From Muribaculaceae bacterium (GTDB lineage: Bacteria > Bacteroidota > Bacteroidia > Bacteroidales > Muribaculaceae): a stretch of 64,000 nt of DNA. The stretch is from contig JAEETL010000008.1 in the NCBI GenBank assembly GCA_016290325.1, positions 29,282-93,281 of the forward strand, read 5' to 3'. Shown one piece after another: positions 9,406-17,392 of the stretch. Below the pieces are notes generated by a model. The model was not told where the DNA came from, made no database searches, and was given only the letters and a program-made list of their open reading frames with translations. Position numbers and translations under genes: made by a program. The stretch's first letter is position 1, and every line of letters starts with the position of its first letter.

Positions 9406-10818
9406 ATGAACTTAAAGAACTTTTTCAAACAAGCCTTTTTGGCAGTTCTCGCTATGTCGGCACTCAATGCCGCTGCTGGCAATATTGACGCCACAACAGC
9501 ACGCATGACTGCTAATTCGTTCTGGAAACAGAAGGCTGCTACCGGCAAGTTTAAAGCCGCTTCTACCGCTGACATCAAGCTCTCTTACACCGAGAAATCA
9601 AGTGTGTCGGGCAACGCTTTCTATGTATTCAACATCGATGGTGGCGGTTGGGTCATCGTCGCCGGTGACGATCGCGCAAAGCAGGTACTTGCTTATGGTA
9701 ACACGGGTAACATCGACATGGACAACATGCCCGGCAATATGAAGGCTTATCTGAACATGCTCAAGGGCCAGATTGAAACCGCACAGGCCTATAAGGGCAA
9801 AACCGTTCCAGTGAAGGCGTCCAAAAACAGGACCGTTGTCGAGCCGTTACTGAAGACCAACTGGGGACAAGGTGAGCCCTGGAATCGCCTGTGCCCGGTG
9901 AATGGTGCCGGTGAAACCACCTCGGTGGGTTGTGCCCCCCTTGCCATGGCACAAGTCTTGTATTACTGGAAATACCCGAACGAAGTATCGGAAATGCCTG
10001 GCTACCCGGGAACCGGCTACCAGTGGTACCCCAGTATGCCCGCCACCACATTTGACTTTGACCTGATTATTGACCAATACCGCTACTACGATCCCGTGAC
10101 TGGTAACCCTACTATTGTAGACTATACCGATGAGCAGGCCAATGAAGTTGCTAAGTTGAGCCGCTACTGCGGACAAGCATGCAAGTCTCGCTATGGAAAC
10201 AGCGGCACAAGTACAGGTAGTTATTCTTATGATCAGCGAGACGGTTTCAAAACCTTTGGTTACAATGAGAACTTGCAGTTGATTGGTAAAGACCCATCAT
10301 ACTACAACGATAATTCTAACAAATATTCCATTGATGAATGGTGTGAACTGATACGCATCGAGCTTGAAGCCGGTCGTCCCATCCCCTACCATGACATGTG
10401 GGAAGGTCACGCTTGGGTACTTGATGGTGTTGATGCCGATGGCAAGTTCCACATGAACTGGGGTTTCAACGGTAAGTTTGACGGCTGGTACGAAATCGAC
10501 GCCATGTCTTTCCATCCTTATGGAGATAGTGAGATTTGGGATTTCAGCCAGAGCAGCAACAGTGGTAATGAGATGGTTATCAACTGCATCCCCTACGAGG
10601 GCTATGTAATTCCCGGTGATGAGCCCCAGGGCCTGCGTGGCGACGTGAACATGGACAATGACGTGACCATCAAGGACGTTACCGTCCTTATCGACTACCT
10701 GTTGAGTAACGATGCCACTGGTATCAGCCTTGAGAATGCTGACTGCAACCTCAAGGATGGTGTTACCATCGCTGACGTGACTGCACTCATCGACTACCTC
10801 CTCTCAGGTAACTGGTAA
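9406..10818 (+). CDS. C10 (streptopain-like) cysteine peptidase with C-terminal dockerin
   Basis: A 470-residue secreted C10-family cysteine peptidase. The order is signal peptide (1-24), Spi-type propeptide (to about 140), peptidase domain with C176 in TSVGCAPLAMAQVLYYWKYP and H335 in WEGHAWVLDG, then a dockerin at about 410-470 with intact calcium loops (GDVNMDNDVTIKDVTVLID and ADCNLKDGVTIADVTALID). It lacks most of the beta-rich domain that the upstream paralogue has between peptidase and dockerin. The N-terminal 150 residues of the two are very similar, indicating tandem duplication. The dockerin suggests attachment to a cohesin partner not present in this window. Confidence 0.92.
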   Translation: MNLKNFFKQAFLAVLAMSALNAAAGNIDATTARMTANSFWKQKAATGKFKAASTADIKLSYTEKSSVSGNAFYVFNIDGGGWVIVAGDDRAKQVLAYGNTGNIDMDNMPGNMKAYLNMLKGQIETAQAYKGKTVPVKASKNRTVVEPLLKTNWGQGEPWNRLCPVNGAGETTSVGCAPLAMAQVLYYWKYPNEVSEMPGYPGTGYQWYPSMPATTFDFDLIIDQYRYYDPVTGNPTIVDYTDEQANEVAKLSRYCGQACKSRYGNSGTSTGSYSYDQRDGFKTFGYNENLQLIGKDPSYYNDNSNKYSIDEWCELIRIELEAGRPIPYHDMWEGHAWVLDGVDADGKFHMNWGFNGKFDGWYEIDAMSFHPYGDSEIWDFSQSSNSGNEMVINCIPYEGYVIPGDEPQGLRGDVNMDNDVTIKDVTVLIDYLLSNDATGISLENADCNLKDGVTIADVTALIDYLLSGNW

Positions 10819-10850
10819 TTACCAAGTCATTTTAGACTAATTCCATCATA

Positions 10851-10885
10851 AGGACAGGAGCCAAACCGGTTCCTGTCCTTTTTTT
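10851..10885 (+). terminator. Terminator after second C10 peptidase
   Basis: A 12-base stem (AGGACAGGAGCC with GGTTCCTGTCCT, one wobble) and a 5-base loop are followed by seven T residues. Confidence 0.9.
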
Positions 10886-10972
10886 GATATATTTAGAAAA
10901 TCATCTTACGAAATACTTGACAAAAAGTCCTCCTTTCACAAATAATGACTATCTTTGCCAATAGCGAAAATA

Positions 10973-11025
10973 GGCTGCGCCTCAACAAAGCCCAAAAAAA
11001 TTTTGGCATTGTCTTCGGCTTGCAC
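10973..11025 (+). repeat. Intergenic module shared with 51549-51596 (copy A)
   Basis: The sequence GGCTGCGCCTCAACAAA, an inverted repeat (GCCCAAAA/TTTTGGC) and CTTCGGCTTGCAC occur in that order. The same frame with a different inverted repeat occurs at 51549-51596. Here the module lies between two near-identical ACTATCTTTGC boxes (10949 and 11025). Confidence 0.55.
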
Positions 11026-11033
11026 TATCTTTG
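11002..11033 (+). promoter_or_regulatory. Promoter of the small-protein/dxs/trkA/trkH operon
   Basis: TTTG (11002-11005), 20 bases, then TATCTTTG (11026-11033) matches the Bacteroidota promoter, 28 bases before the first ATG. A second TATCTTTG box lies upstream at 10950-10957 and may be an alternative start. Confidence 0.65.
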
Positions 11034-11060
11034 CAGATTAGACCAAAGATTAACTGAACG

Positions 11061-11237
11061 ATGACAACTGGTAACCTAATACGTTTTGTGTGCATCCTGC
11101 TGTTATGGCTGGGATTGTGCTGGCTGCTGATCACCAGGGCGGCTCGCATCGACTTTATGGTGATTTTCACCATTGTGGCATCGGGCATCATCGTTTTTGT
11201 GCCTCTTTACAAGAAATATATGAGAAAAAAAGACTAG
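11061..11237 (+). CDS. Small two-helix membrane protein upstream of dxs
   Basis: A 58-residue frame, starting MTTGNLIRF and ending KKYMRKKD, runs to a TAG two bases before the dxs ATG. It has two hydrophobic segments (about residues 9-24 and 32-49) joined by a short RAARID loop and a strongly basic tail, so a helical hairpin in the inner membrane is expected. It is placed between a good promoter and dxs and is probably cotranscribed. No family is recognised. The tight spacing to dxs and the coherent hydrophobicity pattern are the reasons to call it. Confidence 0.6.
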   Translation: MTTGNLIRFVCILLLWLGLCWLLITRAARIDFMVIFTIVASGIIVFVPLYKKYMRKKD

Positions 11238-11239
11238 CC

Positions 11240-13159
11240 ATGACAACAAAACCATATATAAAGGAGTCCTGCCCATTGCTGGCTCAAATTGACACCCCTG
11301 CCGACTTGAGGAAACTGAGCATCGACCAGTTACCGCAGGTGTGCCACGAGTTGCGGCAATTCATGATTCATGAGTTGTCGAGCAACCCTGGCCACTTCGC
11401 GTCAAGCATGGGTGCCGTGGAAATCATTGTCGCGCTCCATTATGTGTTTAACACACCCGATGACAGGCTCGTGTGGGACGTGGGACACCAGGCTTATGCC
11501 CACAAGATACTGACAGGTCGTCGTGACCAGTTCATTGAGAACCGCAAGCTTGACGGCCTGAGTGGATTTCCCAATCCTGAAGAGAGTGAGTATGACACGT
11601 TCACTGCCGGCCATGCGTCCAATTCCATTTCGGCGGCTCTTGGCATGGCCATTGCTGCTGAACTGCAACATAACGATAACCGCAAGGTTGTCGCCATCAT
11701 TGGCGACGCGAGCATTAGCGGCGGATTGGCATTCGAGGGCATTAACAATGCCACGACCAACCCCAATAACCTCATCATTGTCCTCAATGATAATGACATG
11801 GCCATTGACGCCAACGTGGGCGCGCTGAGCTCTTACATGAGCGACCTGCACACGTCACATCGCTATAACAAGCTCCGTTACAAGACCTATCAGTTCCTGC
11901 GCCGTCACAATGTTATCAACGATAACCGCAAGGGGTTGATCATGCGATTCAGCAATGCGTTGAAGTCCCTGTTCTCAGGTCAGCAAAACATCTTTGAGGG
12001 CTTGAATATCCGATACTTCGGTCTTTATGACGGGCATGACGTGAAACGCCTGGTCAAGATATTCAGGGAAATCAAGGACATGACGGGTCCCAAGCTGGTG
12101 CATGTCCGCACGGTCAAGGGTAAAGGATTTGCACCTGCCGAAGCCGACCCTGCCACTTGGCATGCCCCGGGCAAGTTTGACGAGGAGACAGGCGAGCGCG
12201 TCAAGGGCGGCAAAGGTGGCCCCATCAAGTATCAGGACGTGTTTGGCAAGACGCTTGTGGAGCTTGCCGAGAAAAACGATAAGATTGTAGGAATCACTGC
12301 AGCCATGCCTAGCGGAACGTCGATGTCGCTCATGCTCGAGGCCATGCCACGTCGCGCCTTTGATGTGGGCATCAGCGAAGGCCATGCCGTGACCTTTGCC
12401 GGTGGTCTGGCCAAGGATGGCATGCGTCCCTATTGCGCGATTTACAGCACGTTCCTGCAACGTGGTTACGACTCCATCATCCATGACGTGGCCATTCAAG
12501 GGCTGCCAGTGACATTCTGCATCGACCGCGGAGGCATTGTCGGTGAGGACGGTGTGACCCATCACGGCCTGTTTGACTTGGCTTACCTGCGTTGCATACC
12601 CGGGATGACCGTTGCCTCGCCCATCAACGAGCACGACCTGCGCAACCTCATGTTCACCGCACAACAGGACAACATTGGCCCGTTCGCCATCCGTTATCCG
12701 CGTGGTAAGGGAGTGATTACCGACTGGCACAACGAGATGCAAGCACTGGCCATTGGCCGTGGACGCCGCATGAGGGAGGGCAACGGTGTCGCTGTGCTCA
12801 GTGTCGGGCACATTGGCAATGAAGTCATTGAGGTGACCAACCGATTGGCCGAGCGCGGTATCAACGTGGGTCACTATGACATGATTTTTGTCAAACCCAT
12901 CGATGAGGATATCCTTGAGGAAGTCACAAAGCGTTACCACAGCATCATCACCATCGAGGATGGCACCGTAGTGGGCGGCCTGGGGTCGGCAGTTGCCGAA
13001 TGGATGACCAAACACGATCGCAGTAACCACTTGAAGATGTTAGGTGTTCAAGACGAGTTTGTGCATCAAGGAACTGTAGCACAGTTATATGAGCGCTGTG
13101 GCATGGATGCCAAATCGCTTGAGAACGCGATTTTACAGATGTTAGAAAACAACAAGTAA
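11240..13159 (+). CDS. dxs: 1-deoxy-D-xylulose-5-phosphate synthase
   Basis: A 639-residue thiamine-diphosphate enzyme that condenses pyruvate and glyceraldehyde 3-phosphate to DXP, the first step of the MEP isoprenoid pathway in the cytoplasm. The start chosen is the ATG at 11240 (MTTKPYIKES); the frame is open further upstream, but that part overlaps the 58-residue gene and encodes no family sequence. Signatures are WDVGHQAYAHKILTGR, the ThDP/Mg motif GDASISGGLAFEGINNA followed by NDND, and in the pyrimidine domain GISEGHAVTFAGGLA and FCIDRGGIVGEDGVTHHG. The C-terminal transketolase domain is complete. It is followed after 6 bases by trkA. Confidence 0.97.
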   Translation: MTTKPYIKESCPLLAQIDTPADLRKLSIDQLPQVCHELRQFMIHELSSNPGHFASSMGAVEIIVALHYVFNTPDDRLVWDVGHQAYAHKILTGRRDQFIENRKLDGLSGFPNPEESEYDTFTAGHASNSISAALGMAIAAELQHNDNRKVVAIIGDASISGGLAFEGINNATTNPNNLIIVLNDNDMAIDANVGALSSYMSDLHTSHRYNKLRYKTYQFLRRHNVINDNRKGLIMRFSNALKSLFSGQQNIFEGLNIRYFGLYDGHDVKRLVKIFREIKDMTGPKLVHVRTVKGKGFAPAEADPATWHAPGKFDEETGERVKGGKGGPIKYQDVFGKTLVELAEKNDKIVGITAAMPSGTSMSLMLEAMPRRAFDVGISEGHAVTFAGGLAKDGMRPYCAIYSTFLQRGYDSIIHDVAIQGLPVTFCIDRGGIVGEDGVTHHGLFDLAYLRCIPGMTVASPINEHDLRNLMFTAQQDNIGPFAIRYPRGKGVITDWHNEMQALAIGRGRRMREGNGVAVLSVGHIGNEVIEVTNRLAERGINVGHYDMIFVKPIDEDILEEVTKRYHSIITIEDGTVVGGLGSAVAEWMTKHDRSNHLKMLGVQDEFVHQGTVAQLYERCGMDAKSLENAILQMLENNK

Positions 13160-13165
13160 ACAATT

Positions 13166-14497
13166 ATGAGAATCGTTATTGCCGGAGCAGGAGAAGTCGG
13201 TACCCATCTAGCTAAGATGCTAAGTGATGAGGAACAAGACATCATCGTCATGGACGTTGACAACAAGAAGCTCGAGCCGCTGGAGAACTATAACCTGCTC
13301 ACCCATCAGGGTAGCGCCATCTCCTTCAGCGACCTGAACGCAATCAAGACAGGAGCATGTGACCTGTTTATCGCTGTGACCAAGAGCGAGGCGCGTAATA
13401 TCCTGTCCTGCTCGATGGCCAAGCGATTGGGTGCACGCAAGACTGTTGCGCGCATCGACAATGACGAGTTCTTTAACGCCAAATGGCGTGAACACTTCAC
13501 GACACTGGGCATCGACCACCTAATCTATCCTGAGATGCTCGCGGCTAAGGAAATTTCGAGCGCGCTGAAAAGGACGTGGGCCCGCAACTGGTTTGAACTC
13601 TTTGATGGCGAGCTCATCGTGGTGGGTGTAAAAATACGCAACAACGCCCGCATCGTGGGCAAGATGCTCAAGGAGGTGTCCGATATCAGCCAATACCTGC
13701 ATGTGTCGGCCATCAAGCGCAACCGCGAAATCATCATTCCACGTGGCGATGACCGCGTGATGGAAAATGACATTGTTTATATCGCCACCACACGCGACCA
13801 CATCGACGAGGTGAGAGATGCATGCGGCAAGATACAGACCCCAGTGGACAATGTGCTTGTGGTGGGAGGAAACGATATTGCTGAACAACTGATCAAAAGA
13901 TTGGGCAAAAGTGTTGACATCAAGATCATCGAGAGTGATGAGGCCCGCTGTGAAGAGTTGGCCCAACGCTATCCCAACTGCAAACTGGTGCAGGGCGACT
14001 TCCGCGACTCGGAATTGAGCGAGGAAGAGAGTGTAAGCTATTATGATGCTTTTGTCGCCCTGGGTGAGAACAGTGCCGTTAATATGATGGAGTGTATGAT
14101 AGCCAAGACTAACGGCGTTCCCAAGACCATCGCCCAAGTCGAGGATATCCAGTTCATCTATGAGGCCGAGGCGCTGAACATCGGCACGATTGTCAACAAG
14201 AAACTGCTGGCATCCAGCCGCATTTATCAAATCATGCTCGATGCCGACGAAGACAATGCCCGATGCCTGGCGCTAGCTGATGCCGAGGTGGCTGAAATTA
14301 TTGTCAAGGAAGGCGACCGCGTTACCAAAGCAACTGTCAAAGACCTGAAACTGAGCCGTGATTTTACGATTGCTGGACTAGTGCGCGACGGCGAAGGTCA
14401 ACTCGTAAACGGCAACACCCAAATCCAGGCTGGAGACCACGTGGTTGTCTTCTGCCTGCAGGGAGCCATCCATAAACTCGATAAATACTTCTCGTGA
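13166..14497 (+). CDS. trkA: Trk potassium uptake regulatory protein TrkA
   Basis: A 443-residue cytoplasmic gating subunit of a Trk-type potassium transporter. It has two RCK units, each with a Rossmann NAD(H)-binding half and a TrkA_C half: IVIAGAGEVGTHLAKML begins the first and VLVVGGNDIAEQLIKRLG the second (about residue 230). This four-part layout and length match the full-length TrkA of proteobacteria and Bacteroidota rather than short KtrA. Its stop overlaps the start of the trkH partner by one base (TGATG), so the two subunits are translationally linked. Confidence 0.96.
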   Translation: MRIVIAGAGEVGTHLAKMLSDEEQDIIVMDVDNKKLEPLENYNLLTHQGSAISFSDLNAIKTGACDLFIAVTKSEARNILSCSMAKRLGARKTVARIDNDEFFNAKWREHFTTLGIDHLIYPEMLAAKEISSALKRTWARNWFELFDGELIVVGVKIRNNARIVGKMLKEVSDISQYLHVSAIKRNREIIIPRGDDRVMENDIVYIATTRDHIDEVRDACGKIQTPVDNVLVVGGNDIAEQLIKRLGKSVDIKIIESDEARCEELAQRYPNCKLVQGDFRDSELSEEESVSYYDAFVALGENSAVNMMECMIAKTNGVPKTIAQVEDIQFIYEAEALNIGTIVNKKLLASSRIYQIMLDADEDNARCLALADAEVAEIIVKEGDRVTKATVKDLKLSRDFTIAGLVRDGEGQLVNGNTQIQAGDHVVVFCLQGAIHKLDKYFS

Positions 14498-15978
14498 TGC
14501 CCAAGCGTTCCAGCCAAAATATCAATTTTGCCATTGTGCTAAGGATGCAGGGTTGGCTGCTGCTTATCGAGGCGGCATTCATGCTCATGCCGCTTGGCAT
14601 CTCGTGGTGGTTTGATGAACCCACGGCGCTCAGGGCATTTATTTATAGCACCGCAATCACTGCCGGTGCTGGCGCCCTAATGGCATTCGGCATCAGGCCT
14701 CATAGCACATCAATGCACAAGCGCGAGGGCTTGATGCTGACAGCAATCATTTGGGTGTTCTTCTCATTGTTTGGGATGCTGCCCTACTTGTTCTCAGAGA
14801 CTTTCAACAATGTGACCGATGCCTTTTTTGAGACCATGGCCGGTTTCACTACCACTGGCTCGAGCGTGATACGTTATGTCGAGGAGATTCCCCGAGGTGT
14901 TCTGTTTTGGAGGGCGCTGACACAATGGATCGGAGGCATGGGAATCATTCTGTTCACCCTAGCCGTTATCCCCATGTTAAACCAGAAAGGCGGTATCGCC
15001 CTGTTTAATGCCGAGGTCACGGGCATCACCCATGAGCGCTTGAGGCCGCGCGTGAGCCAAACGGCCAAATACCTGTGGCTCATCTATATCGGCCTTACAG
15101 CCGTCCTCTCGGTATTACTCATTTTGGGTCCCATGGACTGGTTTGATGCTGTGTGTCACGCTCTAACGACCACTTCGACGGGCGGTTATTCCACCAAGAA
15201 CATTGGTTTGGATTATTGGCACTCCAGCTATGTCTTTATCGTAGTCATCATTTTCATGTTCATCGGCGGTATCAGTTTCTCACTTATTGCAGCTGTATTC
15301 CGCGGCAATTTCAAGCGATGGACTAACAACAACACCCTGCGCTGGTATTGCATGACCGCGCTCATTACTACTGTGGTCATTGTGGTTTACATGGCTTATA
15401 TGGGATTCCTGGACAATAACTTTGACCGTTGTGTCTATGGCGCGTTCGACACTATTTCGGCAATCACGTCGACGGGATTCTCAACATTTGACTACGAGAA
15501 CAGCGGTGAGTTTGTCACGGTCATCCTCATGGTGATGATGTTCTTTGGTGGCATGGCTGGCTCCACATCGGGTGGTGCCAAGATGGACCGCTTAATCGTG
15601 CAATTGAAAAACACGGCCAATGAGTTCTACCGCCTGCTGCACACCAACTCGGTCCGTGCTGTCCATGTTGACGGCAAACCCGTGCCCACCCATCTTGTGA
15701 GCAAGGTGAACACATTCTTCACGGTCTATATCCTCATCATTATGGTTGTAGCACTCTACCTCACCTTCTTCGGCATCCCCGTGTTTGACGCGATGTACAC
15801 GTCGATGTCGGCCATCAGCAATGTGGGTATTGGTCATGGCGTCACTGGCCCCAGCAGCTCATGGGCTATTCTGCATCCCGCGGCCAAGTGGGTACTCGCG
15901 TTTGAGATGATGATCGGCCGTCTGGAACTGTTCACAGTTCTAGTCGTCTTCACCCGTTCCTTCTGGAAAAAGGATTAA
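14497..15978 (+). CDS. trkH: Trk potassium transporter membrane subunit TrkH
   Basis: A 493-residue polytopic channel subunit of the Trk/Ktr/HKT superfamily that carries potassium across the inner membrane under TrkA control. The ATG at 14497 overlaps the trkA stop; a GTG one codon upstream is also in frame. The four selectivity-filter segments of the superfamily are recognisable, for example AGFTTTGSSV, ALTTTSTGGYS, AITSTGFSTF and AISNVGIGHG, each with the filter glycine after a pore helix. The RVSQTAKYLWLIYIGLT segment is typical of TrkH. It ends the operon, followed by a strong hairpin. Confidence 0.95.
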   Translation: MPKRSSQNINFAIVLRMQGWLLLIEAAFMLMPLGISWWFDEPTALRAFIYSTAITAGAGALMAFGIRPHSTSMHKREGLMLTAIIWVFFSLFGMLPYLFSETFNNVTDAFFETMAGFTTTGSSVIRYVEEIPRGVLFWRALTQWIGGMGIILFTLAVIPMLNQKGGIALFNAEVTGITHERLRPRVSQTAKYLWLIYIGLTAVLSVLLILGPMDWFDAVCHALTTTSTGGYSTKNIGLDYWHSSYVFIVVIIFMFIGGISFSLIAAVFRGNFKRWTNNNTLRWYCMTALITTVVIVVYMAYMGFLDNNFDRCVYGAFDTISAITSTGFSTFDYENSGEFVTVILMVMMFFGGMAGSTSGGAKMDRLIVQLKNTANEFYRLLHTNSVRAVHVDGKPVPTHLVSKVNTFFTVYILIIMVVALYLTFFGIPVFDAMYTSMSAISNVGIGHGVTGPSSSWAILHPAAKWVLAFEMMIGRLELFTVLVVFTRSFWKKD

Positions 15979-15993
15979 TCACCATACATATAA

Positions 15994-16029
15994 ATCAGTA
16001 GAGACGCAAAAATTTGCGTCTCTACTGAT
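15994..16029. terminator. Bidirectional terminator after trkH
   Basis: A perfect 17-base inverted repeat (15994-16010 with 16013-16029) with a two-base spacer lies between the convergent trkH and LuxR-type genes. Confidence 0.88.
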
Positions 16030-16051
16030 TTATCGTCAAGATAATTCGCAA

Positions 16052-16621
16052 TTATAGGAGCGTGCTCTCGTCGATGAGGTTGTTAAGCATCGCAAAGACC
16101 GTCAAACCGGCCACACTCTTGATGCCTGTCTTGTGGGTGATGTTCTTGCGGTGGCTGATTACCGTATGGACGCTCACGTTGAGGGCATCGGCGATTTCTT
16201 TATTGGTTTTCCCTTGAGCCAACTGGACGAGCACAGCGGTCTCGCGTTTAGTGAGTTCGTAGTTATTTTGAGAGTGTTCCTGTTTATCTGGCGAGATCTG
16301 GGCAAGCGTCTCAATGATACGGGCCCTGCTGTCACGGATGTCAATCACGCCGTCATACAGTTTAAGCATATCATGCTCCACATATTGGTAGACCAGCGCA
16401 ACAACAGCCATGGGGAAATCCTGCCTCACGTCTGCAGGGTTCTTTATCAATGTCGGGTTGACAAGTAATATGTCAGGACGCATCGCGATGAGTCGCTCTC
16501 CCAACTGGTCGGTGCCCACCTCGGGCTCCAGCAGCTTAAACCTAACCTGCCCCTCTAGAATAACCTTTAGTCCAGCGACAATGACCTCCGACGGCTCAAC
16601 TATCAACAGTTTCTGTTTCAT
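16052..16621 (-). CDS. LuxR-type transcriptional regulator with degenerate receiver domain
   Basis: A 189-residue protein with a receiver-like N-terminal domain and a C-terminal LuxR helix-turn-helix (ELTKRETAVLVQLAQGKTN, KEIADALNVSVHTVISHRKN). The receiver lacks the usual landmarks: the acidic pair after the first strand is replaced by EP (residues 9-10), and the position of the phosphorylated aspartate reads ILLVNPTLI with asparagine at 55. Control by aspartyl phosphorylation is therefore unlikely. No histidine kinase is adjacent. Its start overlaps the stop of the hemerythrin gene by four bases, so the two are cotranscribed and probably work together, perhaps in an oxygen, iron or nitric oxide response. 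Confidence 0.85.
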   Translation of the reverse strand: MKQKLLIVEPSEVIVAGLKVILEGQVRFKLLEPEVGTDQLGERLIAMRPDILLVNPTLIKNPADVRQDFPMAVVALVYQYVEHDMLKLYDGVIDIRDSRARIIETLAQISPDKQEHSQNNYELTKRETAVLVQLAQGKTNKEIADALNVSVHTVISHRKNITHKTGIKSVAGLTVFAMLNNLIDESTLL

Positions 16622-17316
16622 TGCAGGATAGCGTTTTCAAGGTGCTTAACCAGGGGCACCATGATCTTTTCTTCGATAAAGGTATGCTTCTTCAAGTCCT
16701 CGCTCAACCTCAGGATGTCATATACCACATCCAGCACATTGTCATCATCGACTTGAGGCGGCAGATACTTGAAGACTATATTGAGCAGGTCATCGAGTTT
16801 GCCCTCGATATCGCTGTGGGTGTGGATAAACTCACCTATGCTGTAGGTCTTATCACGTTTACCAGTCATCAGGGCGCGGATGTGAGGGAACACATCCCGC
16901 TCCTCATGAGCGAAATGAGCCTCCACCTCATTCTTGTATTCCTTAAAGAAACTCAGGAAAACCTGCCCGATGCGCCCTTCTAACTTCTTAGCAATAGCAT
17001 CGAGGTGGCGCTCAATGTGAGGCAATCGCTTATCCACATAGTATTGATGCGATTTCTCCAGATAGGGCACCAAGTCCCTCATGTCAGTGCCTAAAATAGT
17101 TGCTGTCGAGGGCACATAGTTATTAAACGTATATACATTGCAGATGAGGAGAAAAAACTCGGCATCGACCCCACTGCTGTCGCACACGTCGGCTATCGAG
17201 CGGTCACCAAACCCCAACGAGATACCCAGTCGGGTCAATAGTGAGAGCAATGACGGGTGGGCAGTTATTAAGTCGCTCAGGCGGCTATCGCTTGAGAAAA
17301 GACGAGATTTCATCAT
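16618..17316 (-). CDS. Hemerythrin HHE-domain protein, RIC/ScdA-like
   Basis: A 232-residue cytoplasmic protein. Residues 10-70 resemble the ScdA N-terminal (DUF542) domain, and the rest is a four-helix hemerythrin-like domain with candidate diiron ligands in KSHQYYVDKRLPHIERH, EAHFAHEERDVFPHI, FIHTHSDIEG and KKHTFIEEKIMVPLV. Proteins of this layout (YtfE/RIC, ScdA) help repair iron-sulfur clusters damaged by nitric oxide or oxidants. The N-terminal cysteine pair of ScdA-type domains is not obvious here, so the exact job is uncertain. It is the first gene of a two-gene operon with the LuxR-type regulator. Confidence 0.82.
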   Translation of the reverse strand: MMKSRLFSSDSRLSDLITAHPSLLSLLTRLGISLGFGDRSIADVCDSSGVDAEFFLLICNVYTFNNYVPSTATILGTDMRDLVPYLEKSHQYYVDKRLPHIERHLDAIAKKLEGRIGQVFLSFFKEYKNEVEAHFAHEERDVFPHIRALMTGKRDKTYSIGEFIHTHSDIEGKLDDLLNIVFKYLPPQVDDDNVLDVVYDILRLSEDLKKHTFIEEKIMVPLVKHLENAILQ

Positions 17317-17351
17317 TTGTCGGATTCTACTGTTTACTTATTTTAGTACTG

Positions 17352-17383
17352 CAAAGATACCACTTTTCAGTCAAATCAGCAAA
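17352..17383 (-). promoter_or_regulatory. Promoter of the hemerythrin/LuxR operon
   Basis: Read leftward, TTTG (17380-17383), 20 bases, then TATCTTTG (17352-17359) lies 36 bases before the hemerythrin start. Confidence 0.6.
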
Positions 17384-17392
17384 TCAAGCCTC

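Noticed and set aside
11090..11239. Longer N-terminus for dxs starting at 11090
   Set aside because: It would overlap the 58-residue gene, and its residues match nothing in Dxs; the family start is MTTKPYIKES at 11240.
11975..13030. 351-codon open frame opposite dxs
   Set aside because: Complement of a conserved housekeeping gene; no promoter box and no family signature.
13520..14230. 236-codon open frame opposite trkA
   Set aside because: Shadow of the trkA reading frame; the translation has His/Asp-rich low-information sequence.
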